From Accumulibacter sp003538495 (GTDB taxonomy: Bacteria; Pseudomonadota; Gammaproteobacteria; Burkholderiales; Rhodocyclaceae): a stretch of DNA of 64,000 bases. The position numbers and the translations under genes were made by a program. The stretch's first letter is position 1. Each line of letters starts with the position of its first letter. The stretch is taken from contig NZ_JAPUVQ010000127.1 of NCBI RefSeq assembly GCF_029255145.1, positions 44,127 to 108,126 of the forward strand, in the 5' to 3' direction. This document shows positions 18,601-27,000 of the stretch, piece by piece. The notes beneath the pieces are model-generated. The model ran no database searches and was not told the origin of the DNA. It saw only the letters and a list, made by a program, of their open reading frames with translations.

Positions 18601-18688
18601 GGTCCGCGGCACTTTCGTCCGGATCGGCCCGGGCGAGTGGCGACGGCAGCGATGTCCCGGCCTTGCCGGTGTCCTTTCCGGCTTTCAT
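15650..18688 (-). CDS. CheB-CheR fusion with coiled coil and PAS domains
   Basis: A 1012-residue fusion of chemotaxis methylesterase and methyltransferase. CheB (about 25-215) has the catalytic 'GIGASAGGL' serine near residue 37, 'VQHLAPDH' near 67 and 'GTGSDGTLG' carrying the aspartate. CheR (about 235-500) has 'RRILRRM', the SAM-binding 'WSAGCSSGEEAYS', 'FATDIDR' and 'SCRNLLIYL'. Residues about 680-755 are a long heptad-like coil built from repeats of 'NEEL(Q/E)S(T/V)', followed by two PAS domains. No receiver domain or methyl-accepting receptor is encoded nearby, so it may modify another target or act as a sensor scaffold. ATG 18688 is preceded by ggggggat. Its stop is fused to the start of the GGDEF-EAL gene. 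Confidence 0.9.
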   Translation of the reverse strand: MKAGKDTGKAGTSLPSPLARADPDESAADQPFPIVGIGASAGGLAAFEAFFSGLPGATDPGMAFVLVQHLAPDHKSILAELVRRYTRMQVFEVEDGMRVQPNCTYIIPPNRHMAFLNGRLELLEPSEPRGQRLPIDFFFRSLADDQHEHAIAIVLAGTGSDGTLGVRAIKAEGGMVMAQDPASTEFDGMPRSAIATGLVDWQLPPAEMPARLIAYAAHAFGKLHHLAADPHPKVEGALKKIFVLLRAQTGHDFSQYKPSSIHRRILRRMSVHQIEALDAYVRFLQQTPTEVEALFGDLLIGVTNFFRDPEAFQILEDQLLPVLFDDRPAGSVIRAWSAGCSSGEEAYSIAILLQERMEALKQRYPVQIFATDIDRRAIATARAGLYPASIAVDVSPQRLARFFSAEAGGAYRIHKSIRDLLIFSEQDLIKDPPFSRLDLISCRNLLIYLGAETQKRLMPMFHYALNPRGVLFLGTSESIGDSTSLFAVLDRKAKLYQRREDVTGMQRVVMSRLLPPRTAIARGAAKTALPVPPSLRELTEQALLQRLAPAAALVNGQGDILYLHGRSGAYLELAPGEAGINNVVKMAREGLRLELSTSLHKAVCSKESVRVEGLRVKNNGHFAKLDLSIHPLTTDLTAPPMSPLYLVILEEARTPVPEAEQRLPGASGGVDVDASDSADARLAAVTEELRARDEYLQSAHEELETANEELKSSNEEMQSVNEELQSTNEELETSKEELQSVNEELTTVNVELQTKVADLSRANNDMNNLLAGTGIATVFVDHQLRILRFTPSATQIINLIPGDLGRPVAHIVSNLVGYDGLLADLQAVLDTLEPKDAQVQSKSGLWYMMRIRPYRTLDNVIEGAVITFADITEMKRMEDSLDSANKLLRLGVVVRDAFDAITMQDLDGRSLAWNPAAVRMYGWSEAEALLMNVRARIPQPLQDEAVIRVDQLGRAEVLEPHLTQRLTSDGSVVDVWVTATALLNEAGRVYAIATTERLKEAAEVASPGRYAR

Positions 18689-19001
18689 GGATCCCCCCAT
18701 GCTTGCGGCGGCTGAATTCGGCAATGATAGTCTGAGCACTTCCAGCAGGGGGTTTTTTTCGCGCCTCGAAACACTTTTCACGGGTCGCCGCCGCCATCAG
18801 AGGAACGAAGCCGACGATCGAACCACGCTCCGCGCGGCGGACGCCTTCTCTCCACACGCCGTGGACAGCCTCGCGCATCGCCCGCCACGCGCCTGGCCGC
18901 CGCCCCGCATTGAGGCGGCCACGCCTGGCGGCGCACCAAGACAAGGCACCATTGCCAGACGCCACCCCGGGGCCACCCGCCAAGTGGCCGATCTTTCCTC
19001 T
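18689..19001. other. Divergent intergenic region between the CheB-CheR gene and nasA
   Basis: This region separates the divergent CheB-CheR and nasA genes. Apart from the sigma-54 promoter at its nasA end, listed separately, I see no gene. The frames that continue through it are Arg-rich and not protein-like. Regulatory sites for an enhancer-binding protein such as NtrC would be expected here, but I could not identify one with confidence. Confidence 0.4.
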
Positions 19002-19017
19002 TGGCACGGCTGTTGCT
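19002..19017 (+). promoter_or_regulatory. Sigma-54 (-24/-12) promoter for nasA
   Basis: The sequence tggcac-ggctg-ttgct matches the sigma-54 consensus TGGCAC-N5-TTGCW at every position, with the -24 GG and -12 GC correctly spaced. Transcription would start near 19028, leaving a leader of about 20 bases before ATG 19048. The -12 half also lies in an 8-bp hairpin (gctgttgc/gcaacagc, 19009-19027). Nitrogen-limitation control through NtrC is the natural expectation for an assimilatory nitrate reductase. Confidence 0.85.
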
Positions 19018-19047
19018 TCGCAACAGCAGGAGCGGAGCAAAAAAACC

Positions 19048-21801
19048 ATGAACAAGCCAGTCAAGTCCACCTGTTGTTACTGCGGCGTCGGCTGCGGGCT
19101 GCTGATCGAAACCAACGGCGGGCAGATCGTCGGCGTGCGTGGCGACCCCGACCATCCGGCCAATGCCGGCCGTCTGTGCACCAAGGGCGCGTCGCTGCAT
19201 CTCACGGCGCGTCCCGACTATCGCCTGCTGTTCCCCGAACTGCGCCGGCAACGCCATCTGCCGCGCCAGCGTGTCGGCTGGGACGAGGCGCTGACGCATG
19301 CCGCCGAGCGCTTTGCCGAGATCATCGCCGCGCACGGTCCGGACAGCGTCGCCTTCTACATTTCCGGGCAGCTGCTCACCGAGGACTACTACGTCTTCAA
19401 CAAGCTGGCCAAGGGGCTGATCGGCACCAACAATGTCGACACCAACTCGCGCCTGTGCATGTCTTCGGCGGTGGCCGGCTACAAGCAAACGCTGGGCGCC
19501 GACGCGCCGCCTTGCTGTTACGAGGATATCGCGCTCACCGACTGCCTGCTGATCGCCGGTGCCAACCCGGCGGTCGCGCATCCGATCGTCTTCCGCCGCA
19601 TCGAGGATGCACGTGCCGCCAATCCGGATCTGAGGATCATCGTCATCGATCCGCGCCGCAGCGAAACCGCCGAGATCGCCGACCTGCACCTGCCGCTCAA
19701 GCCGGGCACCGACATCGCGCTCTACATGGGCCTGCTGCACGTGCTGCTGGCCGAGAAACTTGTCGATCGCGACTACATCGCCGCCCATACCGAGGGCTTT
19801 GCCGCGCTCGAAGAGAGCGTTGCCGCCTACCCGCCAGCGGTCGTTGCCGAAATCTGCGCACTCGCCGAGGCCGAGATCGTCCAGGCCGCACGCTGGTTCG
19901 GCAAGGCCGCAGCGGCGCTGTCGCTGTACTGCCAGGGGCTCAACCAGTCAGCGCACGGGACGCACAACAACGCGGCGCTGATCCATCTGCATCTGGCCAC
20001 CGGACAGATCGGTCGCCCGGGCGCCGGCCCGTTCTCGCTGACCGGCCAGCCGAACGCGATGGGAGGCCGCGAAGTCGGCGGCCTGGCCAACCTGCTTTCC
20101 GCGCACCGCGACCTGGCCAACCCCGAACACCGCGCCGAAGTGGCACGCCTGTGGGGCGTGCCGTCGGTACCGGCGCAGCCCGGCAAGGCGGCGGTCGAAC
20201 TCTTCGCGGCGCTCAAGCGAGGCGAAATCAAGGCCGTGTGGATCGCGTGCACCAACCCCGCGCAATCGCTGCCCGACCAAAACGAAGTTCGCGCGGCGCT
20301 GCAGGCCGCCGATTTCGTCGTCCTGCAGGAGGCCTACGGCAATACCGACACCGCCGCTTACGCCGACCTGATGCTGCCGGCGACGACCTGGGGAGAAAAG
20401 GAAGGGACGGTCACCAACTCCGAGCGCTGCATCACCCACCTGACGCCGGCGGTCGCCCGACCGGGAGAGGCGCGACCCGACTGGGAGATCGTCGTAGACT
20501 TCGCGCGCCGGCTCGGCGCCCGGCTCGAACACCCGCTGACCGTGCAGCTGTTCCCCTACAGCGGACCCGAGGCGATCTTCAACGAGCATCGCGAAAGCAC
20601 CCGCGGGCGCGACCTCGACATCACCGGCATCAGCTATGCCCTGCTCGACGCGGCCGGCCCGCAGCAGTGGCCACTGCCCGAAGGCGCCAGCAGCGGCCGT
20701 CGGCGCCTGTACACCGACGGCGTCTTCCCGACACCTGGCGGCCGCGCCCGCTTCGTCAAGGTCGAGCACCGGCCGACCGCCGAAGCCACCGACGCCGCCC
20801 ACCCGATCGGCCTCTTGTCGGGCCGCCTGCGCGATCAGTGGCACGGCATGAGCCGCACCGGCACCGTCGCCCGACTGTTCAATCTCGACGACGAACCGCT
20901 GCTCTCGATGCACCCCGCCGACCTGCGCCAGCGCGGCCTCGCCGGCGGCGACCTGGTACGGGTGGCCAACCCGCGCGGCGACGTGCACGTGCGCGTCCAA
21001 GCGGACGCCGGTCTGCTGCGTGGCCGCGCGTGGCTGCCGATGCACTGGGGCAGCCAATTCATGAACAGCGCCGGCGTCAACGCGCTGACGCTGTCGACCT
21101 GCGACCCCTTCTCGCAGCAACCCGAACTCAAGCACGCTGCGGTCGCCGTCGACAAGGCCGATCTGCCGTGGCAACTGGTGATTCTCCGCAAGACCGGCGC
21201 CGGCGAACTGGCAGCGCTTCGCCTGCTCGCCAAGGCGCGCGAGCTGCTGCCCGAATTCACCTTCGCCACCGTCGGCCTCTACGGCCGCGATCAGCCGCTG
21301 GTGGTCTTCCGCGCGGCGCATGCGGAAGCGTTACCGGAAAACCGGTTGCTGGAGATCGACGCCCTGTTCGGTCTCGGCGCCGAGCAGGCGGCGATCGTCT
21401 ATGCCGATCAACGCCGCCAGATCAGCAAGCGCGCGGTCGCCCCGGACGGCAAGCTGATCGGCGTTCGTCTGGCCGGCGAGACGCAGGCGCAGTCCTGGCT
21501 CAAGGAGGTGATGGCCGACGAGGCCAACGATGGCGACTCCGGGCTCGACCCCGCGCTGATCCGCTGGGCGGTCGCACCGATCGGCAGGCGACCCGGCAAG
21601 CTGCCGCAGCGCAGCCGCACCGTCTGCAACTGCGCCGACGTCAGCGAAGCGCAGATCATCGCCGACGTCGGCGCCGGCGCGACACTGGCGCTGCTGCAGG
21701 AAAAGCGGAAATGCGGTACCTTCTGCGGCTCGTGTCTGCCGCAACTGCGGCAGATCATCGCCAGTCAGGCCGAGACTGCCGCCAGCGCGCAGCCAGCCTG
21801 A
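19048..21801 (+). CDS. nasA: Assimilatory nitrate reductase, catalytic subunit with C-terminal [2Fe-2S] domain
   Basis: A 917-residue cytoplasmic molybdopterin oxidoreductase reducing nitrate to nitrite for assimilation. The N-terminal [4Fe-4S] site is 'CCYCGVGC' plus 'GRLCTKG' (residues about 9-50). The bis-MGD domains follow, with 'TNSRLCMSSAV', 'GANPAVAHP', 'GRPGAGPFSLTGQPNAMGG' and the Mo-pterin C-terminal domain 'GRLRDQWHGMSRTG'. The last 60 residues form a BFD-like [2Fe-2S] domain, 'CNCADVSE' and 'CGTFCGSC', as in Klebsiella NasA. No Tat signal is present, which fits the assimilatory rather than the periplasmic type. ATG 19048 has caggagcgg upstream and lies behind a sigma-54 promoter. 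No nitrite reductase or nitrate transporter is in the window, so the partners must be elsewhere. Confidence 0.93.
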   Translation: MNKPVKSTCCYCGVGCGLLIETNGGQIVGVRGDPDHPANAGRLCTKGASLHLTARPDYRLLFPELRRQRHLPRQRVGWDEALTHAAERFAEIIAAHGPDSVAFYISGQLLTEDYYVFNKLAKGLIGTNNVDTNSRLCMSSAVAGYKQTLGADAPPCCYEDIALTDCLLIAGANPAVAHPIVFRRIEDARAANPDLRIIVIDPRRSETAEIADLHLPLKPGTDIALYMGLLHVLLAEKLVDRDYIAAHTEGFAALEESVAAYPPAVVAEICALAEAEIVQAARWFGKAAAALSLYCQGLNQSAHGTHNNAALIHLHLATGQIGRPGAGPFSLTGQPNAMGGREVGGLANLLSAHRDLANPEHRAEVARLWGVPSVPAQPGKAAVELFAALKRGEIKAVWIACTNPAQSLPDQNEVRAALQAADFVVLQEAYGNTDTAAYADLMLPATTWGEKEGTVTNSERCITHLTPAVARPGEARPDWEIVVDFARRLGARLEHPLTVQLFPYSGPEAIFNEHRESTRGRDLDITGISYALLDAAGPQQWPLPEGASSGRRRLYTDGVFPTPGGRARFVKVEHRPTAEATDAAHPIGLLSGRLRDQWHGMSRTGTVARLFNLDDEPLLSMHPADLRQRGLAGGDLVRVANPRGDVHVRVQADAGLLRGRAWLPMHWGSQFMNSAGVNALTLSTCDPFSQQPELKHAAVAVDKADLPWQLVILRKTGAGELAALRLLAKARELLPEFTFATVGLYGRDQPLVVFRAAHAEALPENRLLEIDALFGLGAEQAAIVYADQRRQISKRAVAPDGKLIGVRLAGETQAQSWLKEVMADEANDGDSGLDPALIRWAVAPIGRRPGKLPQRSRTVCNCADVSEAQIIADVGAGATLALLQEKRKCGTFCGSCLPQLRQIIASQAETAASAQPA

Positions 21802-21829
21802 GCAGCGCACCGAAGGAGGCAGGGACTGC

Positions 21830-22813
21830 ATGGATTTGGCAACGTTGATCAGGGAAATCGGGCGCGGTGCCGAAGGCGCCCGCGACATCTCGCGGGCCGA
21901 TGCACAGCAGCTCTACGGCGCGATTCTCGACGGCCAGGTGCCGGACCTCGAACAGGGTGCCATTGCCATCGCCCTGCGCATGAAGACCGAAACGGTAGAC
22001 GAGATGGCCGGCTTCCTGGCCGCAGCCAACGAACGCCTGCCGACGCTGCAACGCCCGGCCGGCCCGCTCCGCCCGATCGTCATCCCGACCTACAATGGCG
22101 CCCGCCGGAGCGCCAATCTGACGCCTCTGCTGGCCCTGCTGCTGCAGCGCTTCGGCGTGCCGGTGCTGGTGCACGGCCTCAGCGACGACTATGGGCGGGT
22201 CACCAGCGAGCAGATTTTCACCGCGTTCGGCGTGCCCCCCTGCACCAGCGTTGCGCAGGCGCAGCTGGCGATCGATGACGGCGGTCTGGCCTACCTGCCG
22301 TTGCCACTGCTCGCTCCGGGTCTCGACCGACAGCTCGCCTTGCGCAGCCGCCTCGGCCTGCGCAACAGCGCGCACAGTCTGGTCAAGATGCTCGACCCGT
22401 TCCACGGGAACTCGCTGCTGCTCGCGGCAGCGACCCACCCCGACTACATCACCAGTATGCGCACCATCCTGACCATCGGCGGCGCGCATGCGCTGTTACT
22501 GCGTGGTACCGAAGGCGAGCCCTTTGCCAACCCAAAACGCCGGCCGGTGATCGAGCACCTGCACGACGGCATCAGCGAAGTCCTCTTCGAAGCCGAGCGC
22601 GACAGCCTCCGCGTGCTGCCGCAACTGCCCGAGACCTGTGACGCCAGCGCGACAGTCGCCTGGATGCGCCGCGTGCTCGCCGGCGAGGCGCCGCTGCCGA
22701 CCCCGATCGCCGATCAGCTCGCCTGCTGCCTCTACGCCTGCGGCCGTGCCAGCGACGTCAACCAGGCGCAAGCGCTGGTCGCGGTCGATAGCAAGGCTCT
22801 GGCGTGCGGCTGA
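21830..22813 (+). CDS. ybiB: YbiB-like protein of the glycosyltransferase family 3 / TrpD2 group
   Basis: A 327-residue protein related to anthranilate phosphoribosyltransferase but belonging to the YbiB (TrpD2) group, which binds nucleic acid rather than making tryptophan. The N-terminal helical domain ('GAIAIALRMKTETVDEMAGF', about 43-62) and the following alpha/beta domain ('PTYNGARRSANLTPLLALLL', 'GLRNSAHSLVKMLDP') match. The catalytic GTGGD motif of true TrpD is replaced by 'YNGARRSAN'. It starts 28 bases after nasA behind gaaggaggcag and so is probably cotranscribed. This link between ybiB and assimilatory nitrate reductase recurs in proteobacteria, to my recollection. Its precise role is unknown. 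Confidence 0.85.
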   Translation: MDLATLIREIGRGAEGARDISRADAQQLYGAILDGQVPDLEQGAIAIALRMKTETVDEMAGFLAAANERLPTLQRPAGPLRPIVIPTYNGARRSANLTPLLALLLQRFGVPVLVHGLSDDYGRVTSEQIFTAFGVPPCTSVAQAQLAIDDGGLAYLPLPLLAPGLDRQLALRSRLGLRNSAHSLVKMLDPFHGNSLLLAAATHPDYITSMRTILTIGGAHALLLRGTEGEPFANPKRRPVIEHLHDGISEVLFEAERDSLRVLPQLPETCDASATVAWMRRVLAGEAPLPTPIADQLACCLYACGRASDVNQAQALVAVDSKALACG

Positions 22814-22927
22814 TGGCGTAGCCCACCGGCGGCGGCGTGGCCGCTCTGACCGTTCCCGGCAGGCGCCGCGGCGGCGACCGCGAGCGCCACCCTTCCGGAA
22901 CACCTCCCGCCCCAAGAGAGTACCCAC

Positions 22928-23326
22928 ATGAAGCGACAACGAGCCACCATCATCGTCGAGGTCGACGGAAAAATCCTGCTGGTCGAAAACCGCGGCGGGC
23001 TGATCCTGCTGCCCGGAGGCGGCATCAACCCGCAGGAATCGGGCCTGCAGGCCGCCGCCCGCGAACTCGCCGAAGAAACCTGCCTGACCGCGGACGCGCT
23101 GCAATTCCTGTTCAGCCACGAGTCGCAGACCAATTGGCACCACGTCTTCCACGCCTCCGCATCCGGAACACCGCTCGCCGGCGACGACGCCGTGGCCTTG
23201 CAGTACTTCGATCAGGACGACCTGACGCTCAGCGGCAGGATGTCGGCGGCGACCCGCAAGATCCTCGACCGCTTCCTTGACAGTCGCAGCGCGTCTGATT
23301 GCCCGTGTAATGCCTCATGCGGGTGA
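22928..23326 (+). CDS. Nudix hydrolase
   Basis: A 132-residue single-domain Nudix protein. The Nudix box runs from Gly38 to about residue 60: 'GGINPQESGLQAAARELAEE', with the invariant Arg-Glu and Glu-Glu needed for Mg-dependent pyrophosphate hydrolysis. Length and strand order are normal. The substrate is not predictable; such small Nudix proteins clean up nucleoside diphosphate derivatives. The last 15 residues, rich in Ser and Cys, look unusual and may indicate that the true end has been altered. It follows ybiB by 114 bases on the same strand. Confidence 0.85.
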   Translation: MKRQRATIIVEVDGKILLVENRGGLILLPGGGINPQESGLQAAARELAEETCLTADALQFLFSHESQTNWHHVFHASASGTPLAGDDAVALQYFDQDDLTLSGRMSAATRKILDRFLDSRSASDCPCNASCG

Positions 23327-23399
23327 ACTGATCTCCCGCACGACGCCAGCCACGCCGGCCATCTATTCTTCAGCACAAGTCTGCCTGGCTTCGCACCGA

Positions 23400-23740
23400 C
23401 CGGCGTGCCTGCCCTCCACTGTCATCGGCAATCACGGCACCTGTCACCTCGCGGGCCGCATGCCTCGCTCTCGATACCGGCATGGTGCGGTTCTCGGCCA
23501 GGACGCCATGGAAACGACGGACTTGGAATACACAAGCTGGTTCGCGCCGGCAGCCGGGTAAGCCCACCCGCCGGCATGGCCCGCTTGGGGATGCTGCGCG
23601 GGTGCCCTGGTCCTATCGCGCAATTGAGTGGCGATGTCCCCGGCTCGCGCCAGATTGCCCTTGCCGACATACCGGACGATCGTGCGCAAGCCCTCGCGAG
23701 CCTTCGGCCGCCAGTCGATGCGGCAGTGCCTCGCTGCCAC
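23400..23740 (-). pseudogene. Decayed ParE/RelE-family toxin
   Basis: The frame starting at GTG 23740 reads 'IDWRPKAREGLRTIVRYVGK' and then 'ARAGDIATQLRDRT', typical of ParE/RelE toxins (DWxPxAxxDL..I..YI). The frame is then lost. A second frame nearby gives 'RLPARTSL' and a third gives 'HGVLAENRTMPVSRARHAAREV', which corresponds to the conserved C-terminal strand 'YRV...TVEVLRVRHAAR'. At least two frameshifts are therefore needed to rebuild the toxin, so it should be inactive. It lies just downstream of an antitoxin-like fragment on the same strand. Confidence 0.6.
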
Positions 23741-23749
23741 GCGCTTTGG

Positions 23750-23885
23750 CGCCTGACCGCAGGCAGGGTGGCCGTGCCGAAGTTCATCCCGGCCATGACT
23801 TTATCGTGCGGGATACTCCAGTGAGGGCCGTCCATGGACGCGTGGACTTCTGCGGTCAGCGCCGAACCAGGGGCTGTCAAAGCAG
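23750..23885 (-). pseudogene. Antitoxin-like fragment (ParD/RelB-type)
   Basis: Directly upstream of the decayed ParE toxin, one frame reads 'EVHASMDGPHWSIPHDKVMAGM'. This resembles the C-terminal toxin-binding part of many small antitoxins ('ASI.DPRPSIPHDEVMAEMDA'). The DNA-binding N-terminus is not found and the sequence runs on past the expected stop, so it is a remnant. The order antitoxin then toxin is normal for the family. The assignment rests on about 20 residues. Confidence 0.42.
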
Positions 23886-24097
23886 TGCTTTTCGGAGCTG
23901 AGTTCTTCGCACCAGGAAGTCTGTTGTCCGCGCCGGCTGGCAATCCCGATCAAGAATCGCCGCCCTGCCTTGAGGGGTTGGTAGGCGATGGCTCCGGTTG
24001 GGGAGCAATATGCCGGTCAATTCGTGTGCGCATCAAGGGGCAGTTCATGGTGACTTCGACTAAGGCCGCAGGAGGATATAACGTGAATCGGCGGAGA
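23886..24097. other. Spacer between TA remnant and the helicase 3' end
   Basis: About 210 bases. A good ribosome-binding-like stretch (aggaggatataac, 24070-24082) precedes a GTG on the plus strand, but the frame behind it runs antisense into the helicase gene with no protein-like content. I see no terminator for the helicase operon. The segment is more AT-rich than the genes around it. Confidence 0.35.
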
Positions 24098-27000
24098 TCA
24101 CACGTTCGGTGGGGGAAAGAACTTTGCGCAGAAATGATGAGGGTGTTTGTCGCCAAATCTCCCCAGGTTGTCGAGAACGGTGACGATCCGGCAGCGTGCA
24201 GTGCCGCCGTTCTTCTCTCCGCGCAAACCACGTCCGACCATCTGCATGTAGCGCACCGGGCTCATCACCTGACGGGCGATCAATACCATATCGGTCCTGG
24301 GAGCGTCGAAGCCGGTGGTCAGCACGCTATGATTGCACAACACGCGAGCCTCCCCCTGCTGGAATCGTTCGAGAAAATAGCGCCTGGCCGAAGCCGGGGT
24401 GTTGCCGCTGACCGCGTGCGCGGGAATTCCCTCGATGTTCAGGCGCGCCGCCATTTCCTCGGCGTGTTGGACCGAGTTAGAAAAAAACAGGATGCTCTCT
24501 TGCTGACACTCGACAATGGTGTCGATCAACAACCGGTTGCGATCGTCATCGTCGGCGAGCCAGCGATTGAGTTCTTCGAGCAGGTTTTCGAGCTGTATGC
24601 CTTCCGCATCTGAGTGGGCACCCATCCTTTCGATCAGCGCGGGCGGGAATTTCGAGGGGGACTGCAGAGGCACATGCTCGGCAATGGCCAATATTCCCTG
24701 GCTGGTCAGGTTGTCGTGCAGAGACTGCTGATCGGCAGGCAGCCAACGTTGATCGAAGCGTTTGGCCAGGCGCAGATTTTCTTCGTCGTCGTTTGCACCC
24801 CGGAAAGGCGTCGCGCTCAGGCCGATGATTGGCGGCTCAGCCCTTGCTGCTGTGCCCGAGCGGGGCGCCTCCGCGTCCAGCCACTTGAGGAGGCCGGTGT
24901 AGCTGGGTGTGAGGGCATGGTGGCACTCGTCGACCACCACCAGGCCGGGATGGCTCAACCAGTCCAATCCTTCCCGTCCGATCCGGCTGTTCAAGGTCTG
25001 GATCGAGGCAATGGCTACCGTGGGCCGTCCCGTAGGCGATGGGGAGGGATTTCTGTGTCCACCCCAGAAGCGAACAATACGCAGGTCCGTTCTCTCGGCG
25101 CCCCGATTCAGCCAGACCTGTCTGAACGCCTGGACAGCCTGCTCGCAGAGCTCGTCGGTTTGCGCCACCCATAACACGCTGCGCTTGCCGCTCTCGGGCT
25201 TCAAAACCAGGTCGACAGCGGCTTGCACCGTCACCCGCGTCTTGCCGCCGCCGGTGGGCAGGCTGACCACGGCGCGGCGGCGCCCACTGGCGCTCTCGAT
25301 CAGTTGCCGTAGCCTGAAGAACACCTCGTCCTGAAAGTCATGCAAGGGAGGGAGTCGGATCGGCCCGCTGATCCTTTCTTCCGCTTCCCGTCTTGCCTGC
25401 GGCGCGGCGGCAAAGGCATCTGGAAAGCCGATGGCCGCGACAAAGGCGCGCGCCTCATCGCCACCCCAGCGGCTGGGCGGACACAAACCTTCCGCCGCCA
25501 GAGTGCTCCGGATGTCCTGGAGAATCGTCGGCCCCTGCATCGCCAGAACGAGTTCGGCAATCTCGTGAGGCGAACAGTCGCTGGGTAGCGCTTTGCCGAC
25601 GGTTTCCCCCAATACCTGGATCAGGGCTTGGGTCTTGTCCCCCACCGCTCGCAGCAGTCGATCCGCCAAAGAAACGCCGGCCGCGACCTGTTCCCGATTG
25701 GCCTGCAACTGAGCATCTGCGATTTTTCGCCGGGCTTTGGCGATCGGATGTTCCAGCCATCCGGCTGCGTCGGCTTCGTGCAGGATGGCTGCGAGACGCT
25801 CGACACGCGACATGGCTTCCAGCTGTGCCGGGTCGAGATGAAGAAACCCTTCCCACAAGACGCAAGGGATGGCCTGCTCCTGCCCTTCAATGACCAGCCG
25901 CAAGCCTCGCACCGACAAGCACGCGGCGTCATCCCTTGCTTCAGTGCTCAGGACTTCGGTGAGTTCCGGCACGATCACTTCGAGCAACGCCGGCGCGGTC
26001 AGGACTTCAGACCACTCCGCATGAAAAAGCGCATCCAGGTTACGCGCACCCTTGTCCAGCCATCGTCTCAGCGCCAGGCTCTCCAGCGTGATCGCGGTCA
26101 TCCCTTGCGCACGGGCGCGCTGGGTGAGGTTTGCCGAACCGCTGACATAGACGGCGCTCAGCGGAATCGCACCCTTCTCAGTCTGCACGGTTTCAGGAAC
26201 CTGCTCATCCGCGGCCGCCGCCGTCCACAGGCCGTGAAGGCCATCGGTGGCAATCGCATCGGGAGTGCCGAGGTGCTCGAACAGCGCCTGCCACAAGGTG
26301 CCAATTTGGGCTGCTTTCGGCTGGTCAAGGGCGGGAGCGCCGATCAGATCGACGAGTCTGCCCATCGCTACCTTGATATGGCTCCAGCCAGCCATCCGGC
26401 GGAGCACATCAATGTCGCGACGAGCCAGCAGCGTTGAAAGTGGGATGGCGTGCTGGGCGATGGCAACCGTGCCGTGTTGCCGGATGAACCAGAGCATCGG
26501 GTGGGCTACCTCGACTTGGGGATAAGCATCCCGCCGCGTGCTGTGCCCGAAGTCCACCTTTTCAGCCAGACTGCCGAGGGAATCGAGAAATCGTTTCGTC
26601 AGCCTGGCATTGGGCTGCCTCTGTAACTGAGCAAGCAGCATCCAGCCGTGCGGCATCACTAGGGAAAGGGGGAGGAGATAGTCGGATCGCGGGCTGCTGC
26701 TGTCCAGTCTTGTCCGGTAGCCGCCCTCGACGGCACTCAACCACGGGCTCAGTTGCTGTCGATGTTCGTTGCCGACGACGTTTCTGTAGGGGTGCGGTCC
26801 AACCACCCCGGCCGGGGATTCGCGGACCCCGAGGGCTGCGAGCAGTTCTTGGTCGTCCGCATGGGCGTTTTCGTCGAACAGGACGCGGAGATTGCGCTTG
26901 TCAGGATCATCTACTCCAACGATGTCTCCCGGCAGTAAGGCTTCATCGTGCGACACCCAGTCGCCATCACGGCGGAGCACCCGAATTCGCCAGCGATTCT

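Noticed and set aside
18360..21848. 1162-codon open frame on the plus strand overlapping nasA
   Set aside because: It is a shifted frame of nasA, made of Arg/Ala/Gly-rich sequence with no domain; nasA itself has complete cofactor motifs.
24070..24613. Good Shine-Dalgarno and GTG start on the plus strand near 24083
   Set aside because: The frame behind it is antisense to the helicase motif VI region and has no protein-like features.
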